A stretch of DNA of 16,847 nucleotides from Polaromonas sp. (lineage in GTDB: Bacteria > Pseudomonadota > Gammaproteobacteria > Burkholderiales > Burkholderiaceae_C), in contig JAHFQQ010000036.1 of the NCBI GenBank assembly GCA_023259235.1, positions 1 to 16,847 on the forward strand, in the 5' to 3' direction. The position numbers and the translations under genes are program-made. Below, piece by piece: positions 1 to 7,656 of the stretch (the first letter of the stretch is position 1; the number at the start of each line of letters is the position of its first letter). The notes beneath the pieces were generated by a model. The model was not told where the DNA came from. It saw nothing but the letters and a program-made list of their open reading frames with translations, and ran no database searches.

Positions 1-635
1 TGTCCACCGGCACCAACAATGCCTTCCCGGAGATACGTGAACCCACCATCACCGGGCTGGCCATTGGCCTTTACGCTACCCGGCAGATCAAGGCCACTCA
101 AGCCATTGCGCAAAACAAGTTGCTTGAAGTTTCGATCAATGACGGCGAGCGCCGTGACATTGCACTGGTCGATGTGGTCATCTCGACTGATCGCTTCATT
201 GGCGCGCGGGCACTGTGGAAGATGGAGAGCCTGACCGCGGTTTATCAGAGCTTTGCCGAGCCGCAAGCCATTGGCCTGTCTTCGATTGGCGGCCTGCTGC
301 AACCGGTGGGTCGGCGTGACCCGGGCGGTCTGGCAATCATGCTCAGCGACGACCCGGCGCTGAGACGCCTGCAGCTGCTTGCGCCCATCGCACCCGGCAT
401 GGTACGCCCTGTTGGCATTGCCCATTGGGAGACCATGCCGGCCAATCAGCCTTTCATCGTGGCGCAGCGCGCCGGTGTCGTGGCGCTCGATGGCGAGCGT
501 GAAATGACTTTCGATTCTGGTGACCGCGTTCAGATCACGCTGCGCGAAAACGCTTTCCCCACGGTGGACGTGGCCACTTGCATGCAGTTCGCTGCATGTC
601 ATGGCCTGTTTCGCCTTTCTTCCCAGCAAACCTGA
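1..635 (+). CDS. acoX: AcoX, acetoin catabolism protein (3' part, start outside window)
   Basis: The reading frame is open from base 3 to the TGA at 633-635, giving the last 210 residues; the family is about 360 residues long, so roughly the first 40% is missing. The first visible residues, STGTNNAFPE, form a glycine/asparagine-rich nucleotide-binding type motif typical of AcoX and distantly related to NAD kinases. AcoX is the first gene of the acoXABC operons of Cupriavidus and related bacteria. Its biochemical role in acetoin breakdown is not firmly settled; it is classed with the ATP-NAD kinase-like proteins. It ends 14 bases before acoA, so the two are surely co-transcribed. The assignment rests on the motif plus the unmistakable acoABC genes that follow. 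Confidence 0.88.
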   Translation, partial: STGTNNAFPEIREPTITGLAIGLYATRQIKATQAIAQNKLLEVSINDGERRDIALVDVVISTDRFIGARALWKMESLTAVYQSFAEPQAIGLSSIGGLLQPVGRRDPGGLAIMLSDDPALRRLQLLAPIAPGMVRPVGIAHWETMPANQPFIVAQRAGVVALDGEREMTFDSGDRVQITLRENAFPTVDVATCMQFAACHGLFRLSSQQT

Positions 636-649
636 ACAGGAGACAAAAA

Positions 650-1636
650 ATGGCTGATACCAACCCATTCCCATTGAGCAGAGATGCCTTGCTGACGTGC
701 TACCGCACGATGCGAGCCATACGCGAATTTGAGGATCGACTGCACGTTGACTTCAGTCGCGGCGACATTCCCGGCTTCGTCCATTTGTATGCCGGCGAAG
801 AAGCCACCGCTGTCGGTATCATGAGCCACTTGGGCGATGGCGATCGCATTGCCTCTACCCACCGCGGTCACGGTCACTGCATCGCCAAGGGCGTGGACGT
901 CGTCTCAATGATGAAAGAAATTTACGGAAGGAAGGGAGGGTGCGGCAACGGCAAGGGCGGCTCCATGCATATCGCCGACCTGTCCAAGGGCATGATGGGT
1001 GCCAACGGCATCCTGGGTGCCGGCGCCCCGCTGATCTGCGGCGCTGCGCTGGCTGCCAAATACCGCAAGAAGAATGAACTGGGCATTTGCTTTGCCGGTG
1101 ATGGCGCTTCCAATCAGGGGACTTTCCTAGAGAGCATGAATCTGGCCGCGGTATGGAATCTGCCGGTGATCTTCGTGATTGAGAACAACGGCTATGCAGA
1201 GTCCACCTCGCGTGATTACGCCACCGCAGTGAACAGCTATGTGGATCGTGCTGCCGGTTTTGGCATCCCTGGCATCACGGTTGATGGCACCGACTTCTTT
1301 GCGGTTTATGAGGCTGCAGGCGAGGTCGTCAAGCGGGCTCGTGAGGGCGGTGGGCCATCGCTGTTGGAATGCAAGATGATACGTTTTCATGGCCACTTCG
1401 AGGGCGATGCCCAGACCTACCGGGCGCCCGGCGAGTTGGAAGATATCCGCGCCAACCACGACTGTCTGATGAAGTTCAATGCCCATGTCACCTCCGCCAA
1501 GGTCATCAGCGCCGCAGAACTACAGGAAATCGACAAGAGCGTCCTCGCACTGATCGAAGACGCTGTCGCCCAGGCCAAGGCAGCACCGTTGCCCACGCTG
1601 GCTGACCTGACCACTGACGTGTACGTCAGCTATTGA
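650..1636 (+). CDS. acoA: Acetoin dehydrogenase E1 component, alpha subunit (TPP-dependent)
   Basis: This 328-residue protein is the alpha subunit of the TPP-dependent acetoin:DCPIP oxidoreductase (E1), which cleaves acetoin and passes the acetyl group to the lipoyl arm of AcoC. The TPP/Mg2+ motif is clear: GDGASNQG begins at residue 150 and the closing Asn pair is at 179-180, about 30 residues on, as in the E1-alpha family. The HRGHGH segment and the GGSMHIAD stretch also match pyruvate/acetoin dehydrogenase alpha subunits. The ATG at 650 is chosen over the upstream in-frame ATG at 578 because it has a purine-rich ribosome site (CAGGAGA, 637-643) and 578 lies deep within acoX. Length matches known AcoA proteins (about 330). 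It is followed 31 bases later by acoB. Confidence 0.95.
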   Translation: MADTNPFPLSRDALLTCYRTMRAIREFEDRLHVDFSRGDIPGFVHLYAGEEATAVGIMSHLGDGDRIASTHRGHGHCIAKGVDVVSMMKEIYGRKGGCGNGKGGSMHIADLSKGMMGANGILGAGAPLICGAALAAKYRKKNELGICFAGDGASNQGTFLESMNLAAVWNLPVIFVIENNGYAESTSRDYATAVNSYVDRAAGFGIPGITVDGTDFFAVYEAAGEVVKRAREGGGPSLLECKMIRFHGHFEGDAQTYRAPGELEDIRANHDCLMKFNAHVTSAKVISAAELQEIDKSVLALIEDAVAQAKAAPLPTLADLTTDVYVSY

Positions 1637-1667
1637 ACCCAACCAGCAACAATTCCAGGAGAACAAG

Positions 1668-2684
1668 ATGGCCAGAAGAATCAGTATCAAACAAGCGGTG
1701 AACGAAGCAATTGACCAGGAGATGACGCGTGACCCCATGGTGATCATGCTTGGCGAAGACATTGTGGGCGGTGCCGGTTGCGACGGCGAGAAGGATGCAT
1801 GGGGCGGCGTGCTCGGTGTTACCAAAGGCTTGTATGCCAAGCATGGTGATCGACTACTCGACACCCCGCTTTCAGAGAGCGCCTACATTGGTGCGGCCAT
1901 CGGTGCGGCCGCTTGTGGTATGCGGCCCATCGCCGAATTGATGTTCATCGACTTCATGGGTGTGTGTTTCGACCAAATATACAACCAAGCTGCCAAATTC
2001 CGTTATATGTTTGGCGGCAAGGCTGAGACACCGGTGGTGATTCGTGCCATGGTGGGTGCCGGCTTTCGCGCAGCCGCGCAGCACAGTCAGATGTTGACCC
2101 CGCTGTTCACACACATTCCCGGCCTCAAAGTGGTGTGCCCCAGCACCCCTTACGACACAAAGGGCCTGCTGATCCAGTCGATCCGTGACAACGATCCGGT
2201 GATTTTTTGCGAGCACAAAAACCTCTACGCCTTTGAAGGCGAGGTGCCCGAGGCCTCCTACGCCATTCCTCTGGGCGAGGCCAACGTAGTACGCGAAGGC
2301 AAACACTGCTCGATCGTCACCTATGGGCTGATGGTGCACCGTGCGATTGAAGCTGCCGCCACGCTGGCCAAGGAAGGTGTGGAAGTCGAGATTGTCGATT
2401 TGCGCACACTGTCCCCGATGGACATGGACACCGTGCTCGACAGCGTGACCAAAACCGGTCGTTTGGTCTGTGTTGACGAGGCCAGCCCGCGCTGCAACAT
2501 TGGCACCGACATCGCAGCCCAGGTGGCGATGCAGGCTTTCGGCGCGCTCAAAGCGCAAATCGAACTGGTGTCACCACCCCATACGCCCGTGCCGTTTTCA
2601 CCGGCGCTGGAAGACCTGTACATTCCGTCGGCCGCTCAGGTGGCTGAAGCCGTGCGCCGCACCCTAAAGGGAGGAAAACACTGA
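1668..2684 (+). CDS. acoB: Acetoin dehydrogenase E1 component, beta subunit
   Basis: This 338-residue protein is the beta subunit of the acetoin dehydrogenase E1 heterotetramer; it forms the TPP site together with AcoA. Visible family features are the N-terminal GEDIVGG segment, the DTPLSESAYIGAAIGAA region, the RPIAELMFIDF block and a C-terminal transketolase-type domain ending in PFSPALEDLYIPS. The overall length matches E1-beta subunits of the pyruvate/acetoin/branched-chain dehydrogenase group. An AGGAG ribosome site at 1657-1661 precedes the ATG. The TGA stop shares its last base with the ATG of acoC (TGATG at 2682-2686), suggesting translational coupling, in keeping with the fixed stoichiometry of E1 and E2. 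It could in principle belong to another 2-oxo acid dehydrogenase, but the neighbours acoX, acoC and acoR make acetoin the clear choice. Confidence 0.95.
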   Translation: MARRISIKQAVNEAIDQEMTRDPMVIMLGEDIVGGAGCDGEKDAWGGVLGVTKGLYAKHGDRLLDTPLSESAYIGAAIGAAACGMRPIAELMFIDFMGVCFDQIYNQAAKFRYMFGGKAETPVVIRAMVGAGFRAAAQHSQMLTPLFTHIPGLKVVCPSTPYDTKGLLIQSIRDNDPVIFCEHKNLYAFEGEVPEASYAIPLGEANVVREGKHCSIVTYGLMVHRAIEAAATLAKEGVEVEIVDLRTLSPMDMDTVLDSVTKTGRLVCVDEASPRCNIGTDIAAQVAMQAFGALKAQIELVSPPHTPVPFSPALEDLYIPSAAQVAEAVRRTLKGGKH

Positions 2685-3778
2685 TGGCCAACATCACCCC
2701 CATCGTCATGCCCAAGTGGGGCCTGTCGATGAAAGAAGGCACCGTTGGCGGCTGGCTGGTCGAAGTGGGCACCCAGATCACGGTCGGCATGCCGATTCTG
2801 GATGTCGAGACCGACAAAATCGCCAACGCAGTGGAAGCTCCTGATGCAGGGCTATTACGGCGCAAAGTGGCCAACGAGGGCGAACTGCTGCCTGTGAAAG
2901 CCCTGCTTGGCGTGCTGGCCGAGATTGATGCCTACATTGCCGCTTACGTCATGCCCGCAGTCGATGCTGACGACGATGCGCAGGCCGGGCCTGCCTACCA
3001 ATATGTCGATGTCGAGGGTCTGCGAATCCGGTTCGCCCGCCGTGGCGCGGTCGATGGTACGCCGGTGCTGTTTATTCACGGCTTTGGGGGTGACCTGGAC
3101 AACTGGCTGTTCAACATCGATGCCATTGGCGAGAAATACCCGGTAATTGCCCTGGACCTGCCGGGCCACGGCCAGTCAGTAGCCAAGCTGCCAGGCACCA
3201 GCATCGAAGCGCTGGCCGACTTTGTCGGCAGCTTTTTGGCGGTCATCGGTGTGCCGCAAGCTCATCTGGTGGGCCATTCGGTGGGTGGAGCCATTTCCGC
3301 CCAGTTGGCTCTGTCGCAGCCGCAACGTGTCGCTAGCTTGAGCCTGATCGACAGCGCCGGTTTTGGCCCTGATATCAACACCAGCTACACCGAGGGCTTT
3401 GCCCGAGCTGCCTCACGGCGCGAACTCAAACCAGTACTGGAGTTGCTGTTCAAAGACCCCACGCTGGTCAGTCGGAAAATGGTGGACGACGTGCTCAAGT
3501 ACAAGCGGCTTGACGGTGTGACTGAGTTGCTTGAGACACTTGGCAACGGCCTGTTCAAAGGCGGCCGGCAAGTGGCACAGCCCGGTCTTGCGTTAGCCAC
3601 CACTGGCAAACCGGTCTTGATTATCTGGGGCCAAGACGATCAGATTGTGCCAGCCGCACACGCAGCGCACGCGCCCAGCGGTGCTACCGTTGAGCTCTTT
3701 GAGGGTGTCGGGCACATGGCGCAGATGGAGCGTGCCAACGATGTCAACCGGCTAATTTTACGGCACCTGGCGGCTTAA
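2684..3778 (+). CDS. acoC: Acetoin dehydrogenase E2: lipoyl domain fused to alpha/beta hydrolase
   Basis: This 364-residue dihydrolipoamide acetyltransferase-type subunit accepts the acetyl unit from E1 (AcoAB) and transfers it to CoA. Residues 1-80 are a biotinyl/lipoyl domain with the lipoylation motif DVETDKI (Lys45). A short Ala/Asp-rich linker (about 85-105) leads to an alpha/beta hydrolase fold (about 106-364): an HGFGG oxyanion-hole segment at 132-136, the nucleophile elbow GHSVGG with Ser199, and likely Asp319 and His344 completing the triad. The usual E1/E3-binding domain and the HxxxDG acetyltransferase motif are not visible. This architecture is known for AcoC of Cupriavidus and Pseudomonas. 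The start overlaps the acoB stop by one base; a GGGAGG ribosome site lies at 2669-2674. No dihydrolipoamide dehydrogenase (E3) gene follows. Confidence 0.93.
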   Translation: MANITPIVMPKWGLSMKEGTVGGWLVEVGTQITVGMPILDVETDKIANAVEAPDAGLLRRKVANEGELLPVKALLGVLAEIDAYIAAYVMPAVDADDDAQAGPAYQYVDVEGLRIRFARRGAVDGTPVLFIHGFGGDLDNWLFNIDAIGEKYPVIALDLPGHGQSVAKLPGTSIEALADFVGSFLAVIGVPQAHLVGHSVGGAISAQLALSQPQRVASLSLIDSAGFGPDINTSYTEGFARAASRRELKPVLELLFKDPTLVSRKMVDDVLKYKRLDGVTELLETLGNGLFKGGRQVAQPGLALATTGKPVLIIWGQDDQIVPAAHAAHAPSGATVELFEGVGHMAQMERANDVNRLILRHLAA

Positions 3779-3783
3779 CCTGC

Positions 3784-3951
3784 CTTGGCATCAACTTGTA
3801 CAGCACCAATCTCCAACCCCGCTGGACGCGTGTCGTGCTGGCCCACGCCTTGCTGATCGTCGATGCCGACCCGTTGCACTTGAGCGCCCAAGTCAACCAA
3901 TTCGAGGCTGCGTTGGAGAGGGTGGCCGCCAGTACGATGCCAACGCCTTGA
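3784..3951 (+). pseudogene. Short coding-like remnant of unknown origin
   Basis: The 307 bases between acoC and the thiamine-binding gene contain no obvious complete gene. One plus frame stays open from inside the end of acoC to the TGA at 3949-3951. From about 3784 it reads as a protein-like sequence (for example LYSTNLQPRWTRVVLAHALL, then IVDADPLHLSAQVNQFEAAL), with G or C at most third codon positions, as expected for a real high-GC gene. There is no convincing start codon or ribosome site. I do not recognise the family. It may be the tail of a gene whose front was lost, or a very short gene. Minus-strand open frames over the same bases have the His/Gln-rich look of antisense shadows. The rest of the gap (3952-4085) is more AT-rich and probably carries the promoter of the next gene. 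Confidence 0.3.
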
Positions 3952-4085
3952 CCAGCGTAGCTCAGTGCTGGTCTGACGCACATCCCGGCTCAGCTCTACC
4001 GCGCGATCTTTTCATCAATTTTTTCAGCGTATTAACGCAGCACATCGGCGCATCACTGATTCACCAACCCACCCAGGAGAAAACC

Positions 4086-4394
4086 ATGGTTCTGCTTGAA
4101 TTTTCAATCGCCCCGGCTGGCAAGGGCACCAGTGTCAGCCCGTTTGTAGCGCGTGCACTTGACATCATTGACAAGAGCGGCCTGCCCTACCAGCTCACGC
4201 CCATGGGCACCATCCTGGAGGGTGAATGGGACGAAGCGATGGCAGTCGTCACCGCCTGCTACCAGGCTCTGCGCGCCGACTGCGAACGTATCGGTGTCAA
4301 CATCAAAATTGATGCCCGCGCCGGTACCGGTGGACGGCTCAAGAGCAAGATTGAATCAGTGCAAAAAAAGGTTGGGCGCAAACTGTCCATCTAA
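4086..4394 (+). CDS. Thiamine-binding protein, MTH1187/YkoF-like (UPF0045) family
   Basis: This small soluble protein of 102 residues matches the MTH1187/YkoF-like family (formerly UPF0045/DUF77), ferredoxin-like proteins that bind thiamine or its pyrimidine moiety. Supporting features are the N-terminal beta strand MVLLEFSIAP, the VSPFVARALDII helix, the YQLTPMGTILEGEWDE segment and a basic C-terminus with KIESVQKKV; length is typical. The ATG at 4086 has a good AGGAG site (4075-4079); the frame is open further upstream to 3948 but without a better start. It stands alone between the acoABC genes and the convergent acoR gene. Since AcoAB needs TPP, a role in holding or sensing thiamine for this pathway is attractive, but that is inference from position only. 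No signal peptide is seen, so it should be cytoplasmic. Confidence 0.82.
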   Translation: MVLLEFSIAPAGKGTSVSPFVARALDIIDKSGLPYQLTPMGTILEGEWDEAMAVVTACYQALRADCERIGVNIKIDARAGTGGRLKSKIESVQKKVGRKLSI

Positions 4395-4405
4395 GCGCCT
4401 TGATC

Positions 4406-4426
4406 CGCGGAGAAGCTCCGACCGCG
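4406..4426. terminator. Weak hairpin between convergent genes
   Basis: The 63-base gap between the convergent thiamine-binding gene and acoR holds CGCGG (4406-4410) facing CCGCG (4422-4426), and an alternative inner stem CGGAG/CTCCG (4408-4412 and 4416-4420) with a 3-base loop. No T-run follows on either strand, so a role as terminator is only a guess from location. Confidence 0.25.
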
Positions 4427-4457
4427 ATAGCGAAGCCACTTGATTGAACGGCTGACG

Positions 4458-6452
4458 CTATTGCTGCGTTGGTGAAACGATATCGAAGCGTTTCATTTGT
4501 CGATAAACCGTGGCTCTACAGATGCCAAGTGCGTTTGCGACTGCAGTGACGTTCCAGTGGTGCTTGCGCAAGGCCGAAATCAGGGTATGCGCTTGTTGCA
4601 TGCCTGCAGAGACTTCAGATTGCATCAAGGACTTGACCGGGGTGTCTTCCAGCATCAGCGACGGACAGGCGTAATCACTGAAACCCTCACCACCGTGCAG
4701 TTCATTCGGCAGATGACTCGGTTCGATGTAGCCGTGGTCGCAGATGGCCAATGCAAAGCGAATGGCATTGCGCAACTGGCGGATGTTGCCAGGCCAGGCG
4801 AAATTCATCAGCAGTTCGAGCGCCTCACAGGAGATTTGTGCTTTGAGGCCGACTTGCTCGCCTTCTTGTTGCATTACCCGATCAATCACAAACTTTTTGT
4901 CTGCTCGCAACCGCAGCGGCGGAAGGTGCAGCGTGGCCCCGCACAGGCGGTAGTACAGGTCTTCGCGAAAGACCCCGTCGGCAATCAAACGACGCAGGTC
5001 ACGGTGTGACGCTGCAACCACCGTCAAGTCAACACGAACTGGCATTTCTGCACCAACCGGCATGACTTCTCCTTCGGAGAGCACACGCAACAGTCGGGTT
5101 TGCAAATGCATAGGCATGTCACCAATTTCGTCTAGGAAAAGTGTTCCACCACCTGACTGCAGGATCAGACCACGCGCGCCTTTGCTGCGGCCGCCGGTAA
5201 AGCTTCCTGCCACATAGCCGAACAGTTCACTTTCGATCAGCGACTCCGGAATTGACGCACAGTTGACGGCCACAAAGGTTTTCTTGGCTCGGTTGCTGGA
5301 ATCGTGCAATGCACGCGCGACGACTTCTTTTCCCGTTCCGGTTTCGCCATGCAGCAAAATATTGACTTTCTTGTTGACTAGTCGCTTGGCCTGGTCAATC
5401 AGGCGACACATCGGTGGGTCATTGCCAGCAAGGCAATCAAGCGCCGGGCAATCCACCTGAATCGGCACGGTTTCATTGCCACGCAGAGCATTGCTGCTTG
5501 TATAGCGGGGCGGAGTCGCCATGGCGTAATAAAGTTCGTGGCGATGCGTGCTAAGCACGGTGCGGTCGCTTGTCATACCAAAACGTGCCACGCGCCAGAT
5601 ATCGTCCATGGAAACCTTGAAGACTGCGGTCAGAGGGCTACCAACCAGAGGCACCGGGGTGCTATCGTCATCGATTGCCATCAGCAGATGTCGGGCACCA
5701 CTGTTGGCGCCGACGATCTGCCCGTCGGCATTAAAGGCCAGCATGCATTCCCCGCTCACATCAACTAGCGCCCAGTCGACACCCAACCGCAGAATCCACT
5801 TGTCGCTGAAATGACGGATGAAATTCGCATCTTCAACCATCTTTGCAAACATCACCGTCATGTGGCGCGCGAGGTGTTGGCTGGCCTTCTCAGATGGCGA
5901 TGTCAGCGCCGAGATATCCAATACGCCAATAAACTCACCGGTTGGGTCAAACAACGGAGCAGTCGTGCAACTGAGGGCGATGTTGCTGACATCAAAGTGA
6001 TCACCCTGATGGCAGGTTAAAGGCACACGCTCGACGATGCAGGTTCCCACACCGCAGGTGCCCGCATGTGACTCATTCCAGTCAGCCCCCAAACACAGGC
6101 CGGATCGCTTGAGCTCGCGATCCCATTGGTCATTGCCTATGTAGTCCACCGTAATGCCTTGAGCATCGGTCAGCAGCAGCACGTAACCCAGTGGCGACAC
6201 GCGTTTGTACAGCTGTTCCATACCGGCACGAGCCACTCGCAGGAAAGATTCGATTTGCTCCTGATGCTCGCGCAGTTGCCAGTTGTCCAGGACGCGTGCC
6301 GGCTGCCCTCGCGAAGGATCCAGGCCATACTCGCTGACGCAGCGTGTCCAGGAACGGGTAATCAGGTCATCATTACCCTCGACCGGTTGCACAACGCGCC
6401 CCGATGTCCGAGCAATGACCTCGTTTATGTGACTAGTCAAGGAAGAATTCAT
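4458..6452 (-). CDS. acoR: AcoR, sigma54-dependent activator of acetoin catabolism
   Basis: This 664-residue enhancer-binding protein is expected to sense acetoin or a derivative and switch on the acoXABC promoter through sigma54 RNA polymerase. The N-terminus carries the AcoR-type RSWTRC...YGLDP motif (about 33-47), followed by a GAF-type sensor region (about 60-215, with CGVGTCIVERVP and APLFDPTGEFIGVLD). The AAA+ domain has Walker A GETGTGKE at 369-376, a sigma54-contact loop reading GSFTGG at 416-421 (consensus GAFTGA) and the Walker B block GGGTLFLDEIGDMP. The C-terminus is a Fis-type helix-turn-helix (about 632-657, NALGICRATVYRQMKR). It is transcribed towards acoABC from the minus strand. 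Only a weak GA-rich ribosome site (GAGATGAGAC) precedes the ATG. Known AcoR proteins have the same length and order of domains. Confidence 0.93.
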   Translation of the reverse strand: MNSSLTSHINEVIARTSGRVVQPVEGNDDLITRSWTRCVSEYGLDPSRGQPARVLDNWQLREHQEQIESFLRVARAGMEQLYKRVSPLGYVLLLTDAQGITVDYIGNDQWDRELKRSGLCLGADWNESHAGTCGVGTCIVERVPLTCHQGDHFDVSNIALSCTTAPLFDPTGEFIGVLDISALTSPSEKASQHLARHMTVMFAKMVEDANFIRHFSDKWILRLGVDWALVDVSGECMLAFNADGQIVGANSGARHLLMAIDDDSTPVPLVGSPLTAVFKVSMDDIWRVARFGMTSDRTVLSTHRHELYYAMATPPRYTSSNALRGNETVPIQVDCPALDCLAGNDPPMCRLIDQAKRLVNKKVNILLHGETGTGKEVVARALHDSSNRAKKTFVAVNCASIPESLIESELFGYVAGSFTGGRSKGARGLILQSGGGTLFLDEIGDMPMHLQTRLLRVLSEGEVMPVGAEMPVRVDLTVVAASHRDLRRLIADGVFREDLYYRLCGATLHLPPLRLRADKKFVIDRVMQQEGEQVGLKAQISCEALELLMNFAWPGNIRQLRNAIRFALAICDHGYIEPSHLPNELHGGEGFSDYACPSLMLEDTPVKSLMQSEVSAGMQQAHTLISALRKHHWNVTAVANALGICRATVYRQMKRFDIVSPTQQ

Positions 6453-6538
6453 TTTGTCTCATCTCAATTGCCCGGACCTTATTTGTGATCCTGTCGAATG
6501 AACTCTTGCCGGTTCATGCACTGAATTTTCGCCCCCCG

Positions 6539-6568
6539 ATAACAACTAAACGACTTCAGCAAGGACAA
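6539..6568 (-). promoter_or_regulatory. Possible sigma70 promoter of acoR
   Basis: On the minus strand, TTGTCC (6563-6568) and TGTTAT (6539-6544) stand 18 bases apart, each matching four of six consensus positions, about 90 bases before the acoR start. A palindrome ATGAAC-N8-GTTCAT (6498-6517) lies between this and the start codon and could be an operator. Both are weak calls made by eye. Confidence 0.25.
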
Positions 6569-6649
6569 TGTAGCACCAAACCGGACTGATAGTAAGTTGG
6601 ATCATTTCAGCCAAAATATTGCCCATTCGGGTAGCTCGTTGCCCCGAAC

Positions 6650-7404
6650 ATGAAGAGTGTGTTGGCGTTGGTTTTTCTGTCAATCTCGGTGGATACGGCA
6701 GTGGACGTGGCCAAGGATGCGGCGGGTCTCGTGCTGCTGCGCAAGGATCCGGGAATTTTGCGCCGAGGCATCGACGAGGGCCGCAGGACCTTCGCGAACA
6801 CCCTCAAGTACATTCTCACCACGATCAGCGCCGACTTCGGCAACATGTTCAGCATGGCCGCGGCTTCCATCTTCCTGCCCTTCCTGCCGCTGCTGGCCTC
6901 GCAGAATCCTGCTCAACAATTTCCTGTCCGACATTCCGGCCACAACGATTGCAGGCGACCGGGTGGACGAAGAATGGGTGACGCGGCCGCGCCGCTGGGA
7001 CACGGTGTTCATCCGCGACTACATGGTGCTGTTCAGGTTGCTCAGTTCCGCGTTCGACTTTCTGACCTTTGTTTCCCTTGTGTGGCTGTTCAAGGCTGCG
7101 CCGGAGGAGTTCCGGACCGGCTGGTTTATCGAATCGCTGCTGACCGAGCTGGTGATGGTGCTGGTCGTGCGCACTCGCCGCCGGCTCTACTGCAGCCGGC
7201 CGGGTATCTGCTTCCGGGAAGCACCGTGATCGTGACTCAATCGCGCTGGTGCTGGCCTACCTGCCATTCAGTTCGACCTTCGGCTTGGTGCCGCTTCCAG
7301 CTCCGCTGATGCTGGGCATGATCGGATTGACGCTGGCTTATGTGTTCGCCGTCGAAGTGGCGAAGAATTGGTTCTACGCGCACGGTGAAATCGCGAACCA
7401 GTAG
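6650..7404 (+). pseudogene. Mg2+-transporting P-type ATPase, frameshifted 3' remnant
   Basis: Three stretches in different frames join into the C-terminal third of a P-type ATPase of the MgtA/MgtB type. From about 6650, one frame gives the hinge and first membrane part (DTAVDVAKDAAGLVLLRKD, then GRRTFANTLKYILTTIS and FLPFLPLLAS). At about 6905 an apparent extra A shifts into a second frame (ILLNNFLSDIPATTIAGDRV, later FLTFVSLVWLFKAAPEEF and VVRTRR). Near 7200 and again near 7242 single-base losses move it to the last frame, which reads LVLAYLPFSSTFGLVPLP and ends at the TAG of 7402-7404. The N-terminal two thirds, including the phosphorylated Asp motif DKTGT, are absent. It is therefore a dead relic, with no start or ribosome site. 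It lies just upstream of acoR, suggesting an old deletion or rearrangement there. Confidence 0.85.
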
Positions 7405-7596
7405 CGCGAAAACAAGTCGGCGACGATGGGCTGAGCGGGAAACCGGACTGACCCTATTCATTGGCAAATCAATGTCTTGGCAGCGGCGGACAAGACACGA
7501 CATTGGTTCGCACTCCAGAGCGGGGAACATGGTCGATTGACCCCGGAACTCAGGCCCGCCGCCTGGCTGCCTGACGCATTATATTGACAATTAAAT

Positions 7597-7653
7597 GCTA
7601 AAACTGGCTGCAACCAGCACAGGACATGGATTATATGCTATTCAATAAATAGC
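7597..7653 (-). repeat. Degenerate copy of dispersed intergenic repeat (tentative)
   Basis: Read on the minus strand, this AT-rich stretch starts CTATTTATT..ATAGC, matching 14 of the first 16 bases of the repeat copy at 14046-14092, and later has a GTGC...GCCAG block also found there, at a different spacing. It occupies the gap beyond the 3' end of hslR. The rest of 7405-7596 shows no gene that I can support. Confidence 0.35.
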
Positions 7654-7654
7654 A
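7636..7654 (-). terminator. AT-rich hairpin directly after hslR
   Basis: TGCTATT (7636-7642) and AATAGCA (7648-7654) form a perfect 7-bp stem with a 5-base loop, two bases beyond the hslR stop codon. It could end or protect the hslR transcript. The stem is weak (mostly A/T) and a clear T-run is missing, so this is tentative; it may simply be part of the repeat. Confidence 0.4.
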
Positions 7655-7656
7655 AC

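Noticed and set aside
571..586. TGGCCAC...TGCA resembling a sigma54 promoter inside the end of acoX, before acoA
   Set aside because: The GG and GC pairs have the right spacing, but the rest of both elements fits poorly, and known aco operons are driven from upstream of acoX.
3744..3983. Minus-strand open frames in the gap after acoC
   Set aside because: Third codon positions are not GC-biased on that strand, while the plus frame over the same bases is; no start signal or family match was visible.
7237..7530. Minus-strand open frame of 97 codons after the ATPase remnant
   Set aside because: It runs antisense into the decayed ATPase sequence, has no ribosome site and no recognisable motif.
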